Of a stretch of 6,414 nucleotides of DNA, positions 5,800-6,414 are shown piece after piece. This DNA comes from Rubrivivax sp. (GTDB lineage: Bacteria; Pseudomonadota; Gammaproteobacteria; Burkholderiales; Burkholderiaceae). Position 1 is the stretch's first letter. Every line of letters starts with the position of its first letter. The stretch is from positions 1 to 6,414 of the forward strand of contig SEEY01000359.1 in assembly GCA_004211235.1 (NCBI GenBank), given 5' to 3'. The position numbers and the translations under genes are program-made. The notes under the pieces were generated by a model. The model worked only from the letters and a program-made list of their open reading frames with translations. It did no database searches and was not told the origin of the DNA.

Positions 5800-6414
5800 T
5801 GAAAATAACACAAGCGCTGCGCCGTCCGAGCTGGCATTCGAGGCCGCGCTGGGCGAGGCCTGCGCGCAGCTCGGGCGCTGCCTGGATGACCTCGGGCCGC
5901 ACTTTCCCGGCGACACCAGCATCGCCAGCCGCTTCGAGCCCTCGGCCTGGGCCGATGTACCGCGCGGCACCAATGGCAGCTGGAGCGCCGGCTTCTGGAC
6001 CGGGCTGCTGTGGATGGCCCGCGAGCTCAGCGGCGAGGCGCGCTTCGCCGACGCGGCACGCGCCCACCTGCCGAGCTACGCGCAGCGGCTGGACAAGCAT
6101 TACGTGCTGGACCACCACGACCTTGGCTTCCTCTACCTGCCGTCCTGCGTCGCCGCGCTGCGCAGCGGTGTGGACGCGACCGACACCGCGCTGCGCGCCG
6201 CCGACCTGCTGATGAAGCGCTACCTGCCGCGCGCCGGCGTCATCCAGGCCTGGGGCCAGCTCGACGACCCGGCCCAGCGCGGCCGCATCATCATCGACTG
6301 CCTGCTGAACCTGCCGCTGCTGCACTGGGCCAGCGCGCGGCAGGTAGCGCTTCATCAGCAGGTCGGCGGCGCGCAGCGCGGTGTCGGTCGCGTCCACACC
6401 GCTGCGCAGCGCGG
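5786..6414 (+). CDS. GH88 unsaturated glucuronyl hydrolase, N-terminal half; broken by fold-back near 6333
   Basis: Hydrolase that removes the 4,5-unsaturated uronic acid from the non-reducing end of oligosaccharides released by polysaccharide lyases; the products feed hexuronate catabolism. From ATG 5786 the frame gives about 183 authentic residues of an expected 380-400. Family signatures: SWSAGFWTGLLWMA (65-78), DHHDLGFLYLPS (109-120) with Asp112, GVIQAWG (151-157), and GRIIIDCLLNLPLLHWAS (166-183) with Asp171. By analogy with the Bacillus enzyme's Asp88 and Asp149, Asp112 and Asp171 are the catalytic pair. There is no signal peptide, so the enzyme should be cytoplasmic, which fits import by the upstream carrier. 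No Shine-Dalgarno sequence precedes the ATG, which lies inside an operator; a leaderless message or a non-ATG start downstream is possible. Codons after about 183 are a reverse-strand copy of 6153-6234 and are not real GH88 sequence, although the frame stays open to the edge. The substrate (chondroitin, hyaluronan, gellan, ulvan or other) cannot be told. Confidence 0.88.
   Translation, partial: MLTLTENNTSAAPSELAFEAALGEACAQLGRCLDDLGPHFPGDTSIASRFEPSAWADVPRGTNGSWSAGFWTGLLWMARELSGEARFADAARAHLPSYAQRLDKHYVLDHHDLGFLYLPSCVAALRSGVDATDTALRAADLLMKRYLPRAGVIQAWGQLDDPAQRGRIIIDCLLNLPLLHWASARQVALHQQVGGAQRGVGRVHTAAQR
6153..6234 (+). repeat. Left arm of a perfect 82-bp inverted repeat
   Basis: This arm is native GH88 coding sequence (about residues 123-150). 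Its exact reverse complement occupies 6333-6414, with a 98-base spacer between. The arm could extend further left, because its partner is cut off by the window edge. The inner limit is a short GC palindrome (GCGC), compatible with a microhomology-driven switch to the other strand. Confidence 0.95.
6333..6414 (-). repeat. Right arm of the inverted repeat, probable contig-end fold-back
   Basis: Reverse complement of 6153-6234 without a mismatch, running to the last base of the window. It replaces what should be the continuation of GH88 after WAS. A strand-switching assembly, library or amplification chimera is the simplest explanation; a real inverted duplication is possible. Confidence 0.95.

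Noticed and set aside
5795..6397. Minus-strand open frame of 200 codons at the right end
   Set aside because: It is antisense to GH88, and its first part is the reverse-strand copy made by the fold-back repeat.

Overview
The window is GC-rich DNA with compact, mostly co-oriented genes. The protein styles (an ECF42-type sigma factor with a YCII partner, a LacI-family regulator, a GH88 hydrolase) suggest a betaproteobacterium, probably of the order Burkholderiales. That placement is inferred from composition and protein flavour, not from a marker gene. Both window ends cut through genes, and the right end carries a fold-back repeat typical of a contig end, so this may be a (meta)genomic contig.

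Layout: (1) 1-1223, minus strand: the N-terminal 407 residues of a membrane-anchored protein of unknown function with four predicted membrane helices and an Ala/Gln-rich, probably coiled-coil stretch; its C-terminus lies outside the window. (2) 1224-1467: divergent intergenic region holding an ECF-like promoter (TGTCGA, 17-bp spacer, TGTC) that reads rightward. (3) 1468-2993, plus strand: a two-gene operon of a short YCII/DGPF-family protein and an ECF42-type sigma factor with a C-terminal helical/TPR-like extension, with overlapping reading frames. The YCII protein appears to have lost the central part of its domain, including the DGPF signature. (4) 2994-3254: intergenic region without a convincing gene, ending in a nearly perfect AT-rich 22-bp palindrome. 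(5) 3255-5737, plus strand: a LacI-family repressor followed 11 bp later by a 12-helix MFS sugar transporter, closed by a strong intrinsic terminator. (6) 5786 to the right end: the N-terminal half of a GH88 unsaturated glucuronyl hydrolase, interrupted by the fold-back.

How the genes fit together: the LacI-type protein, the MFS carrier and the GH88 enzyme look like a catabolic module for unsaturated uronic-acid oligosaccharides made by polysaccharide lyases. The carrier would import the oligosaccharide, the cytoplasmic GH88 enzyme would cleave the unsaturated uronate from it, and the repressor would control both transcripts. Support for shared control is a 17-bp element before the repressor gene that recurs with 14 identical positions across the GH88 start codon. 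The YCII/ECF42 pair is a separate regulatory unit, possibly self-activating through its ECF-like promoter.

The observations most worth checking are the 82-bp perfect inverted repeat that ends the window inside GH88, the core-deleted YCII protein, the operator that overlaps the GH88 start, and the ECF42-type promoter. I see no RNA genes, CRISPR arrays, insertion sequences or phage genes.
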